Source: Mansonella perstans
Lineage: Eukaryota; Nematoda; Chromadorea; Rhabditida; Onchocercidae
DNA: 64,000 bases
Reading direction: 5' to 3'
Assembly: GCA_037074765.1 (NCBI GenBank)
Contig: JBAMDO010000040.1
Location: forward strand, 248,001-312,000
Shown here piece by piece: positions 1 to 11,721 of the stretch. Numbering within the stretch: position 1 is the first letter of the stretch; each line of letters begins with the position of its first letter. Made by a program: the position numbers and the translations under genes. The notes under the pieces were generated by a model, which saw nothing but the letters and a program-made list of their open reading frames with translations, was not told the DNA's origin and searched no databases.

Positions 1-72
1 TTGAAAAACTTCATCAGCAGGTAGATTAAACGAAATACTTGCCGTTACTGATTCCAGTGCTGTTTGTATCTC
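1..72 (-). CDS. Possible internal exon of an unidentified gene cut by the left edge
   Basis: Read leftwards from about position 72, one frame stays open to the window edge and gives a natural-looking segment that includes ALESVTAS and FNLPADEVF. An in-frame stop lies just upstream, and AG dinucleotides at 73-76 could serve as acceptor, but they lack a pyrimidine tract. The rest of the gene would lie outside the window. I do not recognise the family. It could equally be chance, because the segment is only about 24 codons. Confidence 0.25.
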
Positions 73-1416
73 TTATTCCGTTGCAAACTATTAATTTCAC
101 GAACTTATCTTTCTTAACTGAATAAATGGATCAAGAAAATATTTTAGTTGAAGCAATATGGTTTGCGAAACAAATGAAATCTATTAGTCTAGTTTCTCTA
201 AATTTCCATTTTACAAATGGGGAAGAATAAAATAATTTTTGTTGGAATTATTTTTTAGGCCCTAATTCAGGATACCCAGATAGCTAGACTTGAGGTCATC
301 AATCACACAACACGTTTTTTCAATTAAATAACCAAGTTAAAAAATAATTTTTAAAATGAAATCCCAAAAAAATGTCATAAAAAGTGCTGGAAAATGGAGG
401 ACAAAGAACACGAATAAACAACACTGCTTGCGGTAGGCAGAGATTAGCACTATTTCTCAAGGGATATCGATTAACTGAAGAACTTAAATAAGTACTTTTT
501 GACAGGTAAATGGTCAAAAACTTACTTAGAATCGCTTTCCAGAGAATTCTACATGTTTCAGTTTGCACTTCATTCACATACCGCGAAAATCTTTTTTTAT
601 GACTTCACTTGATCATAACATTTCAGTGATCGTTTTTATAGGCGTCTGCATTTACCATAACAAAAAACTTAATTTATGCATAAAAATTTCCAAAAACAAT
701 GGATTAGTATTTCTTCTAAATGAAGCGAAATACCTCTCAAAATATTTACTGTTTTTCATTCAACAATACTACTGATTAGGCAAATGCAATCGTTTACTGT
801 CGCATGTGATCTGGGAATTTTTCCTCACACAATACTTTGCTGGGTGGATAAACAAAGCCGTTTTCAGAAGATATAATTGTCATTTGTGGATATTGAAGTT
901 AAACATTTTCAAAAACACAATTGCTGAGATCCGTATTTTGTTACTGTGGAAATTATGAAAACCCAAACGCATTTATATACGAAAAGTCCGATATTTTCTT
1001 TCAATAAAATAAATCTAGAAGTAGCTTGATATTAGGCTGAATAAAGAATTAGACAGTTTTCGCAGGATTGACAAAATTATCTCAACTCATAACTAAAACT
1101 CGCATTGGCGTTGTACACCACTAAGCCAATTTTACTGCGAAAATCAGATGAAATACGGCTTAAGTTCACTTCGGCTTAATTGGCAAATCGCACTGAGGCA
1201 CGTCACATAGGATTATTCGTTCAGCATCACTTTATAAACTGTCAGTACCTTCCTTCCATAATTTCAATGTTGAATCTTGCGCAAAGATAATATTTTACTT
1301 AACTTCGCAGATGCTAAATTATTTTACAAAGCACTTATCATCTGCACTTTTATAGCCTGCACAACATGATAAAGTAATAACTTTCAACAAGACAGTGAGA
1401 TTCACAAAAACGAATT
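73..1416. other. Intergenic stretch without recognisable genes
   Basis: This AT-rich stretch lies downstream of the LACTB-type gene. It contains short chance ORFs only, including 320-577 on the minus strand and 563-775 on the plus strand, none with conserved motifs or splice logic. Confidence 0.6.
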
Positions 1417-4400
1417 TTAATGAGTGTAAGTAGCAGAACCAAAAATTTCAACAATTTCCATAGCTAACTGTGTAAGTTCGCCACATTCATGCAAGTTTGT
1501 AAGAATAGCAACGCAGGTTCCACCAGTGCCGGCGAAATTATGGTCCGGTTTGATAAGGAGAACAGATGACGCACCCACAGCAGCACCAGTGTGTAAAAAA
1601 ACTCCTTTTCGTGACCAGGTATCACTTAGGCCTCCGTATTTTTGATCCTCTCCATCGATTTTATACCAACCGAGAGCGTACACATTTCCTCGATAATCCG
1701 AAATTTCACCTTTCCAAAATGTTTTCATGGTTTCGGCGTTGAGCAAAGGTTTCATTCCATCGCTTGCCATAGATGAATGTTGCGCTGCATGATAACTGAA
1801 TACATGATAACTGGGATATCAATTTTTCTCTGAATTCTATGAATTTTTTCATTGATTTTGGAAAAAAATTTGAAGTAACATTTTCAATATTCCAAATACT
1901 CAATTAGTCAAAATTCATATATTTTGAATTTCCACTTTATACGCCAACTATAAATCTACCGATACTAAAATCGAATTTACCTATAAAGCATTGCATTAGC
2001 GAAAATAAGTAAATCATTGACAGTGGATAACAACCCACCACCTGCCCATTTGCTTGAATTATCTACTTCCGGAACATTCTTTAATTTATGATCAGGATCA
2101 CGATAGTAATACCTGAAATAAAAGATTTGCAAGAACGGTGTCTGATTTTACAAAGCTGCATTTCGCAAGAAGTTTCCAATCATCCAGCAAAATGCATATG
2201 TGAAAATTATACGAAAACTTCAGTGGAGTTTCTACACAATTTCAAAGTGTCAAATATTGATTTCCTAATTTAAAAAAAAGTAATCGGTTAATTGATCAAA
2301 GAAAGTACAGTATAAGATCAGTAAAAAAAGCTTGATAAGAAATCGTCAAAATACCTGGCTCGATTACTGATGAGAGGAAAATTGAAGTCGAGATATGAGT
2401 GATTCATTCCTAGTTCCCGGAATAATTTTGTTATTTGATCTACATAGCTTTCATTAGCTGCTTTCTCTAATGCTGCACTAAGTAAAGTAAATCCATGAGT
2501 TGTGTACTGGAATTTACTACCTGGTTCTGCTACTAATTCATCATTTTTAAATACTTCCAATGCATCTTTTACATGTTCATAGTGAATATTGGAAAAAAAT
2601 TCCGATTTATCCTTGAGATCGACCCTTTGATGTCGTACTTTATCGCTTTTACTGTATTTTTCCTAAAAGATTGAATTGATTTAAAAAATTTTTTTCCATT
2701 TATCTAAAAGTGCTAAACCTAAAGAACATTATTTTTCCACTTGTTTTAATATCAAAAATAGGTGAAATAATTCATCAGAAATGAAAAATTCGCATGACAC
2801 CTTACTATCTATATTTATCTCATAATATTAGCTAAGCAAATCATTTTATTTTGATCTAACATTGTACAAAGAAGTACAACAGATACAACAGGTAGTTGAT
2901 AGATACAAAGAAAAATTAAAATTTGTGCGCTGAAAAAAGTTTTTGAAGAGATTGTTTGAAAATGCTCAAGCAAAAAGGTAAAAAGCATACCTTATATTTA
3001 AACTTTATTTTTTGCAATAAATTCTTCACATCACTATCAATGCCTGTTTCAGCAGCTTTCCTTAGTTCTCTCACAAAATCTTCTATGGTTGGCTCAACTG
3101 GCTACAAACACAAACGAATAGAACTGTTAGAAAAAACATTTAGAAATAAATCATCATGAGCCAAAAAAGTTTTCACATCGTGATAGCTAGAATATCATCA
3201 TCCAGTAATTCGATCACATGACCTGAGTGGAAGTGGAACAAAGATCTTAGAGTTGTTCACGTTGAGAATGCTGTTGATCTAGTTTGAAGGGGAGATAACG
3301 ATAAATTTTTTCCGAAGATATTGGATCTATGAATTTTCTAAAATTTTCAAAGTAAACTGGTTTAGACGACAAATGACACGGTCGATCAAGCTACGCTTAT
3401 TTTTATTTTCAACTATTCCCGCACGAATTACAAATGCATTTTATCACAAAAATGTTATCGATCACTACGAACATCCACGAAATGTTGGAACATTAGATAA
3501 GAATGATCCGAATGTTGGCACTGGTATTGTTGGATCACCAGCCTGTGGTGATGTTATGAAACTTCAAATCAAGGTAAATAACTTTTGAAGGAAAATAAAT
3601 CTTGCAAAGATAAAATAAAACTGCAAGGCCATTAAATGTTTTTTTTTTTTTTTTCTTTCAAAATAATATTTTGAAAACAATCAGTCTTATCGCTTATTTT
3701 ATAATGTTACTTTTGTTTGAAGATATTTCTTTTGCATCCTATGATAGCAATATTGCAATCGTAGGAGTTAGAAATTTACAGCAGTGCTTATCACTCTCTA
3801 AAGTCAGGTCGATGGAAATGGCAAAATAATTGATGCGAAATTTAAAACATTTGGTTGTGGCTCAGCAATTGCATCAAGTAGTTTAGCATCCGAATGGATT
3901 AAAGGCAAGACAACAGAATTTGCCTCGAAAGTGAAAAATGACGAGATTGCAAAAGAGCTTTGTCTGCCTCCAGTCAAACTTCATTGTTCCAGTAAGTCAT
4001 GGATTTTTGGCATTTGTTTCCTCAACGTTTCTTCATCTTGCCTTCTCACATCTGACTATTTTAAATTAAAATGTTTTTGCAGTGCTAGCTGAGGATGCAA
4101 TCCAGGCAGCTTTAAAAGACTACAAGAAAAAACAGGGGAAATCGAATGGCTGATTGATAACAGTACATAGTTATCACATAAATTTGCACTATATTCGCTT
4201 TATTGCTTCTTGAATATTATTTATATAAAATACTTATGATCTTACTCGGAATTAGTAGATATTTCCTTATAATACATATGTTTTGTTCATATTGTTTGTA
4301 AATAAAATTCGAAAGAATTTAGTATGTTCTACGGTAAATTCCGCAGTCGACAGTTTCCTCATTGAGGTTAATCGCATTTTCATCGAACTTCTAACTTATT

Positions 4401-6054
4401 GCATGCATAAAAACATACCCCAATACTACATCTAGCTGTTATTTAACTAATTGGGAAAAAGGGATCTACCTTTTTGGATTCATGGCAGTTTCAGCAAGTG
4501 GTAAAAGATTTGTAGCTAAATGCGTCAAGTCTTTACAGCTCTGCTTCTTTACCAACTGTACACTCGGTATTTCAGTACCAACATTTTGGCAGAGTGAAGG
4601 AAGTGGTTGTAACATAAAAAGGTAACCGTTTTGTAATGTCTGATACCGCTTGTGTGGCTCAAAAGTTGACGGATTGTTATAGTAGCATCTTTCTCGTTAT
4701 ATTTCTTTCTTGGAAAATCCGGCACATACTCCTGCAATTCATTCCTTACGTATTTTTTTCTAAAAGTAAAGCTTCAGTATGTTTCAGTAATCAATATAGA
4801 TTTTGTCATATTGGCTATTTATAAATCCGTTTCTCTGACTGCTAACTCAAACAAAAAAAAAAAAAAAAAAAAATTCCCATAATAAAATGTCGAAACCTGA
4901 ACAGATGCATCCAAGTCAAGCTTCCCGCTCTGAACCAAACGTGCGGCAAGGGCTGCTGTTACAGATTTACTTATACTGGCAATTCTCATCACCGTGTCGC
5001 TTTTGCACGGTACCAGGTGTTCCACATCTGCGTAACCGAATCCCGTTCCCCAAACACATCGACCGTTATGTGAAACACCTACAGACAACCCTGGGACTCC
5101 ATTTCTTACCTGTACCATAACCAATTCTGAGCATCAGATGCAACCAGTTGGTTTCATTTAATAGTTCAATGATGAAAAGCACTAATTATTGAATATTATT
5201 TCTTATTAGAACCTACTTTCCTTTCTTTTACTTTTTATTAGAACCTACTTTCCTTCCTTAAATGATGACTTCAGGCAGGGATAATGAATAGGAACTATAT
5301 TGCCTTTAGTATTTTCTCATTAAGAGACTACCGATATGCTATTTACACGGAATGACAAAGTGAACATGTTAACTCTTAGCTTTTGTAAATATTCATATTA
5401 TTTTTAACTCTGATTCATGGGTAATCAATCCATAAGAAGAAGAAGAATAGAAACAAAGTTACAAAATATGTTCGATGTTATTCATTCTGATGTTCGGAAG
5501 CAGATTCTGCGGTTTCAGAATTACGGAATCTGGCAACTACAAAAAAGACAGTTTGCATAAGTGTTACCAACATGCCCTCTACAAATTAAACTGTAAATGA
5601 TAATATTTCTCTTATCGGAAAACTTGAATTACAAAGATGTTTCTATGCAGAAAGTAGAAGTTGCAACATCGTAGAAGTTGCAACATCGTGAAACAGAGCA
5701 GTTCCCAATGAAAATCTCTAAAATTAATGAACAATTTCCGAGTGTAGCAGAAATTTTCACAAAAAATTTGCTTCGATTTCTGTTCAAGTCTAACTATCTT
5801 ACTGTTAATTATTTCCACATAGTGTCAAGAAGGAATACCATGAACTGCTCCACGACACTAGCAGCTTTCTTCTTTTGTTCAAAATACTCTGCAGTACCAC
5901 TGCACTGACGATTCGCACTGAGCCCTAGTGCAACAGCACCTGTGATCGATAATGGAAGAGCCAACGAATGATACCAGCGCATTTTCCACTTGTTGCTAAA
6001 AAGCCTGAGAATCCACACGTTTCGGTTCACTGTCGAAAATCGAAGTAGTAACAA
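1417..6054 (-). CDS. LACTB: Mitochondrial serine beta-lactamase-like protein (LACTB type)
   Basis: Penicillin-binding-protein/class C beta-lactamase-fold serine hydrolase. Vertebrate LACTB forms filaments in the mitochondrial intermembrane space. Exons: 6054-5839, 5109-4897, 4731-4627, 4555-4470, probably 4390-4333, 3101-2991, 2662-2355, 2112-1981, 1795-1417. With the tentative 58-nt fifth exon every junction agrees in phase and the product is about 535 residues, near the 547 of human LACTB. The N-terminus is basic with a hydrophobic stretch ([14 protein letters not shown]), fitting a mitochondrial anchor. The catalytic SxxK box is SISK at about 117-120, preceded by [21 protein letters not shown] follows, then NRAR, SKWAGGG, and [12 protein letters not shown] near the C-terminus. 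The third motif reads HTGA rather than the HTGG of vertebrates. The start could also be a later Met, such as MRWYHS. ISCU lies in an intron on the other strand. The family call is firm; the fifth exon is the weak point. Confidence 0.9.
3373..4153 (+). CDS. ISCU: Iron-sulfur cluster assembly scaffold ISCU, mitochondrial
   Basis: ISCU/IscU is the scaffold on which NFS1 and frataxin build [2Fe-2S] clusters in the mitochondrial matrix. Exons 3373-3573, 3808-3991 and 4083-4153 join in phase to 151 residues. The basic, Ser/Thr-containing N-terminus ([14 protein letters not shown]) resembles a mitochondrial presequence. The mature part starts [18 protein letters not shown]. All three cluster cysteines are present, in [20 protein letters not shown] and KLHCSMLAED, and the chaperone-binding LPPVK motif is intact. 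AATAAA at 4301-4306 is a good polyadenylation signal about 150 bases past the stop. The whole gene lies inside an intron of the oppositely transcribed LACTB-type gene, so its promoter must lie in that intron too. There is no sign of decay. Confidence 0.97.
4301..4306 (+). promoter_or_regulatory. Candidate polyadenylation signal of ISCU
   Basis: This is a canonical AATAAA, 148 bases beyond the ISCU stop codon. It also lies only about 27 bases from the tentative fifth exon of the LACTB-type gene on the other strand, so the ISCU transcript should end before reaching that exon. Confidence 0.5.
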
Positions 6055-6073
6055 GTAAAACGGAAAGCAAGTT
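6055..6073. promoter_or_regulatory. 19-base gap between two divergent start codons
   Basis: The LACTB-type ATG (6054, minus) and the ATG of the unrecognised rightward gene (6074, plus) are head to head with 19 bases between them. If both starts are right, the promoters and 5' leaders must overlap each other's first exons. I see no TATA box or known operator. One or both true starts may lie further downstream. Confidence 0.4.
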
Positions 6074-7339
6074 ATGCGGAAAAATGCGGCTACAGCAACC
6101 CTGCAAGCGGTGGTTGAATTCCACCGAACTGTATCTTCTCTAGTATCGAGATGTAATAAATTTAATTAACAGATGAATTCACTTCCACTCTTGCTTTATT
6201 GATATTTCCTTAACTTCCAGGACTTCTAGTAAATCAACTCTTAAAATCATATGAATGAATGTGTATGTGAGAATATGTATGAGAATGTATATTATTAGAA
6301 GGTGTACATGCACAAAGGAAAACTATTTCCTAAAAGGTAAAGTTACTGTTATAGGAAATGGGACATCTGGGACAATTGTTGAAGCTCTCCGTTTATCATA
6401 TCAGTTTTTTTGTAAAACAATTTATTTTCAATATTTCGCTTAGTACTAAACATGGATTTTTCAGGAAAATACATTCATGTCCCAGTGATAACATATCAGG
6501 AAGGTGTCACACGAAATACAGGTGTAACTGAAATGAACTCATATCATATCACACCTTCTCGGTATGTTTTTCGTAGGAAAATGCAGAGTTTCATGGTTTA
6601 GTTAAGATTTTGACTAAAGAACAACATATTGGATGAGGAATGCTTTAGTTTGAGTTCAGTAATATAATATTAATATGATTGTAACAGATTTTCTTAGAAC
6701 AAAATAGAAAAGCAATCATTGGAAGTAGTTGTAGTAATTTTATATTTCAGTATATTGTAAATGCAGAGTTTGATTATTAGAATGTATTTTGTATCCAATA
6801 GATAAAACTTGATGAAAATATGCTTTCATTTTGTTGTCAAATGAAAAATACCGTTTTTTTTCTTTTCATTAGATCTGAGCAACGTTCTCATTACGTGAAT
6901 CCGTGTGTAAAACGTTACGAAGTAGATAGCTTAACGGTTATATACTGCTGATGATTAGATCGTAGAATTTTAAGTGGTGAACACAAAAAATATTTGAAAA
7001 GAAAAAGAATTGAACTTATAATCTAAGCACTGTTATTTTTCAGCGTCCTATTTGAAAATAGTGCCCTTGCTGAAAAAAGCAGTTAAATTCTGTGACATGC
7101 CCACTGCATGACAAAATGAGTATATTATTTAGAATAGTTTGATGACTAATATCAAAGAAGTTCATCGACCGCTGGATCGCTTTTTACATTCAATTGGATA
7201 ATCTGGAAAAATTTGCAGCCAGTGGTATTGTCGACAATGGTAGCACGTGATACAGTTTGGGAAGCATTAATTAGAAAAATAGATTTAAGATCGAAGTCTG
7301 CCATAAGTGATTTATATATCAGGTTGACCCAAAATACTG
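6074..7339 (+). CDS. Unrecognised multi-exon gene, head to head with LACTB
   Basis: Five short segments with good splice signals join in phase: 6074-6152, 6337-6390, 6465-6561, 6873-6921 and 7219-7339, the last ending at a GTGAGA donor. The first exon gives MRKNAATATLQAVVEF, a basic Ala/Thr-rich start that could be a mitochondrial presequence. Later segments include KVTVIGNGTSGTIVEAL, YIHVPVITYQEGVTRN, SEQRSHYVNPCVKRYE and MVARDTVWEALIRK. I do not recognise the family. The 3' end is unresolved: without splicing the last frame runs to a stop at 7539, while from about 7345 a different frame also looks coding (LIDLKDVFIQFSATS). It could be a real small gene with a misread end, or a partly decayed one. 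Confidence 0.5.
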
Positions 7340-7599
7340 GTGAGACAGCTAATAGACCTAAAGGATGTCTTTATCCAGTTTTCTGCAACAAGCGTTATTG
7401 TCATTGTTCCAAATGTTACATGCAGTCCTTCGTTGTTCAGAAAGTTTTATCATTTTATCACCATTATTTTTCATTTGATAAGATGCATAAAATATTGCAA
7501 AATATTTATGCTTCTTATGCGTGGTATTGCAATGTCTAGCTATCAAAATTATCAAAACAGTTTAGATGTCAAAAAGTTTTCGAATGCTTAGATCAGCTG

Positions 7600-8330
7600 C
7601 GTGTGAGTGTCACACAAGTAATGTACGTTGAAATAATGTATTGTTGAAGTCTTTCAAATATGTTTTGAATTATTTGGAACTTTTAATACTGCGACTGTGA
7701 TTACTGCGATTGTAAAGATTATTTTGTATTCTTGAAATGAAACACAAGAATAGATCTTGAACAATGAATTAGAACGGATGTATGAATGAATCAACCGATT
7801 AAAATTTAAATGTTACTTATGTGTATAGGTCAATCGGTTTGAAATTTAAATGATGAAAAATGTGTTCCCAAGTTAGCATCCTGTTGCATACTCCGAAAAA
7901 TATAGTTACAAATTTTTTTGCACTACTTAACTTTCATTTTAAATTGACAATTACATGGGAACACTTCGTCGAGCTTTGCTTGAAACAGATATTGTTTCAT
8001 CAATCACTTCTATCAATGGTCCTTTGATTTTTTTTCTTTTTAGTTTTGCGTGGTGTTCCCGATTACCGTACTTTAAATATCAACTAAGTTCACATTTCAG
8101 TGTTCTGATGTTTTCCTAATCCTGATCGATAACATAACACTGCTTCCTTTTTTTCTATGTTGTAGTAGCAATCCTTCCAGAATTTTCAAGTTATATCAAT
8201 TCACCACAACTTACTGCACCTTTTATTTAGCCACAATTTATTTCCCGTTTTGTTCACCGGAAATTCTGTTTCTTTTTTTTCTACGTTTCTCGTTCACAAG
8301 AAGTATTGAATTCATAGTGCGAAAATTACA
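7600..8330. other. Intergenic stretch before the minisatellite
   Basis: No supportable gene. A short open stretch beginning MGTLRRALLETDIVSS near 7954 has no detectable partner exons or motifs. Confidence 0.5.
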
Positions 8331-8575
8331 AATGGAATTAGCTGTGATGGTAATAATGCATTGTTCCTGCAGGCTAATGGAATTAGCTGTGATGGTAATA
8401 ATGCATTGTTCCTGCAGGCTAATGGAATTAGCTGTGATGGTAATAATGCATTGTTCCTGCAGGCTAATGGAATTAGCTGTGATGGTAATAATGCATTGTT
8501 CCTGCAGGCTAATGGAATTAGCTGTGATGGTAATAATGCATTGTTCCTGCAGGCTAATGGAATTAACTGTGATGG
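8331..8575 (+). repeat. 45-bp minisatellite, 5.4 near-identical copies
   Basis: The unit starts AATGGAATTAGCTGTGATGG and repeats at 8331, 8376, 8421, 8466 and 8511, then a partial copy at 8556-8575 carries one change (GCT to ACT). Copies 1-5 are identical. Each holds a PstI-type CTGCAG and an NsiI-type ATGCAT. Because 45 is a multiple of three, two plus-strand frames stay open through the array, giving peptide repeats MELAVMVIMHCSCRL or NGISCDGNNALFLQA. No flanking exon structure supports translation, so I treat it as a tandem DNA repeat. Confidence 0.95.
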
Positions 8576-11500
8576 TTAGGCTTAGTTAGAGTTCACATGG
8601 ATTTAATACAGAGGAATATGAGGATTGTGTTTAGTAACTGTGGTTTTTAATTTATTCTATGACTAAGTCTGAGATGCGTTGGGAATCGAACGTTTATGTA
8701 TGTCTCAGCTTTTTTCTTGTTTCAACAAATAATAATGAATTGTTTCAGACGAAAAGTTTTCTAGGTATAGTGAACGATCCCGAAATAACATGGGATATTT
8801 CCAGAGCAACACACGGGATGAATACCAAACATAAATGATATGTAAGAGATCGCAGGCGTATTTCCAACTTTTATTAAATTTAGTTTTGCACTATAAGGAA
8901 ATTACAATGAGTATAGAATGTGAAGACGGCAAACGGTTTGATGCGTGAATTTTTTCGGTGACGATGAGGTGAAACATTCCGATAACGCTGCTGGCATATA
9001 AAGGTGAATAATCAGCTAGAGCGATAGAAAAGAAATAGCTGTTTTAGTAGCAAGATTAGTGATAAAATTGATAGCAGGACTTCCATTACTTCACGTTACC
9101 ACAAACCATTGCCTCGTTTTTTTGCTTTTTTTTCGGTTAATGATCTCAGACTAGCCTTCTTTCATGTTTCTAATTATTTGTGTTATCAGTCTGCTCCATA
9201 AAATTATTCTGACCAGTCTCATCTGTAGCACAGCATCGTACTAAATATGGCGAAGCATGGTAAACAGTTGTTAAGTACATGGATTCTCAAATAATTCTTA
9301 ACACGAATGTGAAGAGGAATCTGAATTACATGAAATGTTCTTAGAAATCTTTACACAACACTGATATCAAGCAAAAGCAAAATTAGTAACATCCGGCAAA
9401 TCTGTGTCAAAAAAGAATTTCATCCGTTCAGAACAATTTTGAGACCGTCGTCAAAGCTCAGGCACTACTGAAACGAGCTGATAGCTTAGCTTATGCTTAA
9501 ATAAATCGGCTGCATTAAGCAGATCGCACATATCCCTAATGGTCCTCGTATGAAAACCCCATCGCAATTTCGCTTGGCTGTCAGGAAACTAAGAAGTTCC
9601 AGATGTGAAAAGGCCCAAAGCAAGAATCAACTACACCGCTAACTTTAATGAAAATCGACAATTCATTCAACTATGGTTGTGCAATCAAATTCAATATCTT
9701 TTGTAGGGCATTTTAGTCGGTTGCCACACACACCACACACGATGCTTTGGGTTGTTTTCCGTTGTATTCTCTATCATTTAAAATCATAATATCATTTGTT
9801 GAAATTGATGCTTTTTCTTCAAACTTGATGCTCCTGAATCCTTCAAATTGGGACTGAATTGAAATTGTTGTATTAAAATACCAATTAAATTTTTAAAAAG
9901 CTCGAAACATGACCTATTCCAGTCTTACAATTACTGATAACGATACCAGAAGAGAGTATGAAAACTTGTTTTGTGATTAAAGAGAGAAATAATATCGCCA
10001 TTAGTCCTCTTCAAATATGAAACGAAAATCTCTCAGATAAGAATTTTCCCTCCTGTAGAAATTTATGAAACACAAAGAAGGAATAATCTCTTGAATCTGA
10101 ATTTTAAGATCTGAATTTCAAGGAGGTTCATAAATTCCCTTTGTAGATCCAAAAATGTCGAAGTTTAACTTCAGTTGGCATTAATACAAGAATTAGAAAA
10201 AAAAAGATATCATATGATAAAAGAGAAGATTGTTACAGATTTTATGAGTAAAAGTAAAAGTGTACAGATTTTATGAGTAAAAGTAGTCTTTAACATGCAA
10301 TGTTTTGCGAGAGTTCCCAGTCTTAAAAGAATTCAGTAACTTGCAGAAATTATTCTAATCTATTTTAGTCTTTATTTTAATTTCTTTTTTAAACAATTTT
10401 CAAATTCAGGAATTATACAAAGCGTTCAATAAAGCACCCAACAGATTTCACTGGTAGTAACATGAAGAAAAAGCATGGGATCCTTCGGAATCAACGCCAA
10501 ATGGTGCCGACTACCATTTTTAACGTTTCGGCTTTGTTTTTGTAAATATACGTGGCGTACTACATGTTTCTACACATTTTATAGATTAGTCGTCCTCTTT
10601 ATCTAAAACAATTTCATTTTTGCTAAACAATTTAATAAACCATATGTTTTTTTTGTTTGAATGAAAAGATATTACAACGCAGCTATCTTATTTTGTTAAC
10701 ATACCTGCGTTTCAGGAATAATTCATTGTTGAGTAAGTTGATGAAGCACAGTAATTTGTTCAATTTTAATTTAAAAATGAGTGATGCAATAAAATACAAG
10801 AATTTTGTTCAGATCGAACCGTATAGTTGTTGATATGATTTCGCTAAAAGAAAAAAGCATTTGAAAGAAATTGTAAGGGAAAATATTTAAAATACACCTT
10901 CCTTTCTTTAATTTCCTTTCCAAACTATCATTTCAAGGAAAAAAAAAGAAAAACCGAACCAAATGTAAACCAGATGTTCCAAATTTATTTAAATAGAAGC
11001 ATTTTGATGATATTTCAATTCCGCATAAGTAGAGTTTTTCCTTCTTTTTCACTTTTTTTTAAATGCATAATTACTTCTGCTTTAACTACTGCTTTTATTG
11101 CTGTTATCATTTTTGAACTTAGAAGAAAGGAAAAATGAAAATTAATTGAGGAAAAAAATTTTTTGACAAAATATGATTCAATTTGATTAAAAAATACATT
11201 CAAAAATTGGCTACTTCTATGCTAAATAAATCCAACCACTTATACAGTATATTCCCAGTACATCCGCATTCCGATAGTTCCATCCATATTAGTTCATTTG
11301 CTTATACCATCAAAGGATCAACGAATCATTTCTGTCATTGTATTCACTTTTTTAATATACTCTGGAATTTGTAATTATTTAGTGTAACTGACAACTGATG
11401 CGCTATCAGAGGTCCTTATGGAGAAAACAAATTTACTCGACTTTACTTTACAATACGATTTTCCGTTTTCATTTACTGTAATCAAAGCAAAGATATTAGG

Positions 11501-11721
11501 AGATAAAAGTAATCCAAGAAACGTACAAAAATTTGAAACTTGGCTAACCGGCTGAAAATCAAGTTGCACTACTGTATGATTACTGCTTACTATCTAATTG
11601 CTCAGCTTCCAAAAAATGTACTCAGCCACATCTCACTATTCTGAGCAACAACGTTGCTGTAATTCGCAGAAATAAATGATTGCTACAACCTAGTAATTTT
11701 GGAATTTAGAAAAACTCGAAG
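8576..11721. other. 3.1-kb intergenic stretch without a supportable gene
   Basis: AT-rich. No ORF here has conserved motifs. A short direct duplication of about 22 bases (ACAGATTTTATGAGTAAAAG) occurs at roughly 10236 and 10264. No transposon ends, tRNA or rRNA were recognised. Confidence 0.6.

Noticed and set aside
4636..5120. Plus-strand ORFs 4636-4824 and 4887-5120
   Set aside because: They are antisense shadows of LACTB exons 2 and 3.
7340..7591. Alternative-frame ORF with LIDLKDVFIQFSATS as a separate gene
   Set aside because: No start context or splice partner of its own; treated as an unresolved 3' end of the gene from 6074.
8317..8589. Repeat protein MELAVMVIMHCSCRL x5
   Set aside because: It is the translation of a 45-bp minisatellite that is open in a second frame too, with no flanking exons or promoter logic.
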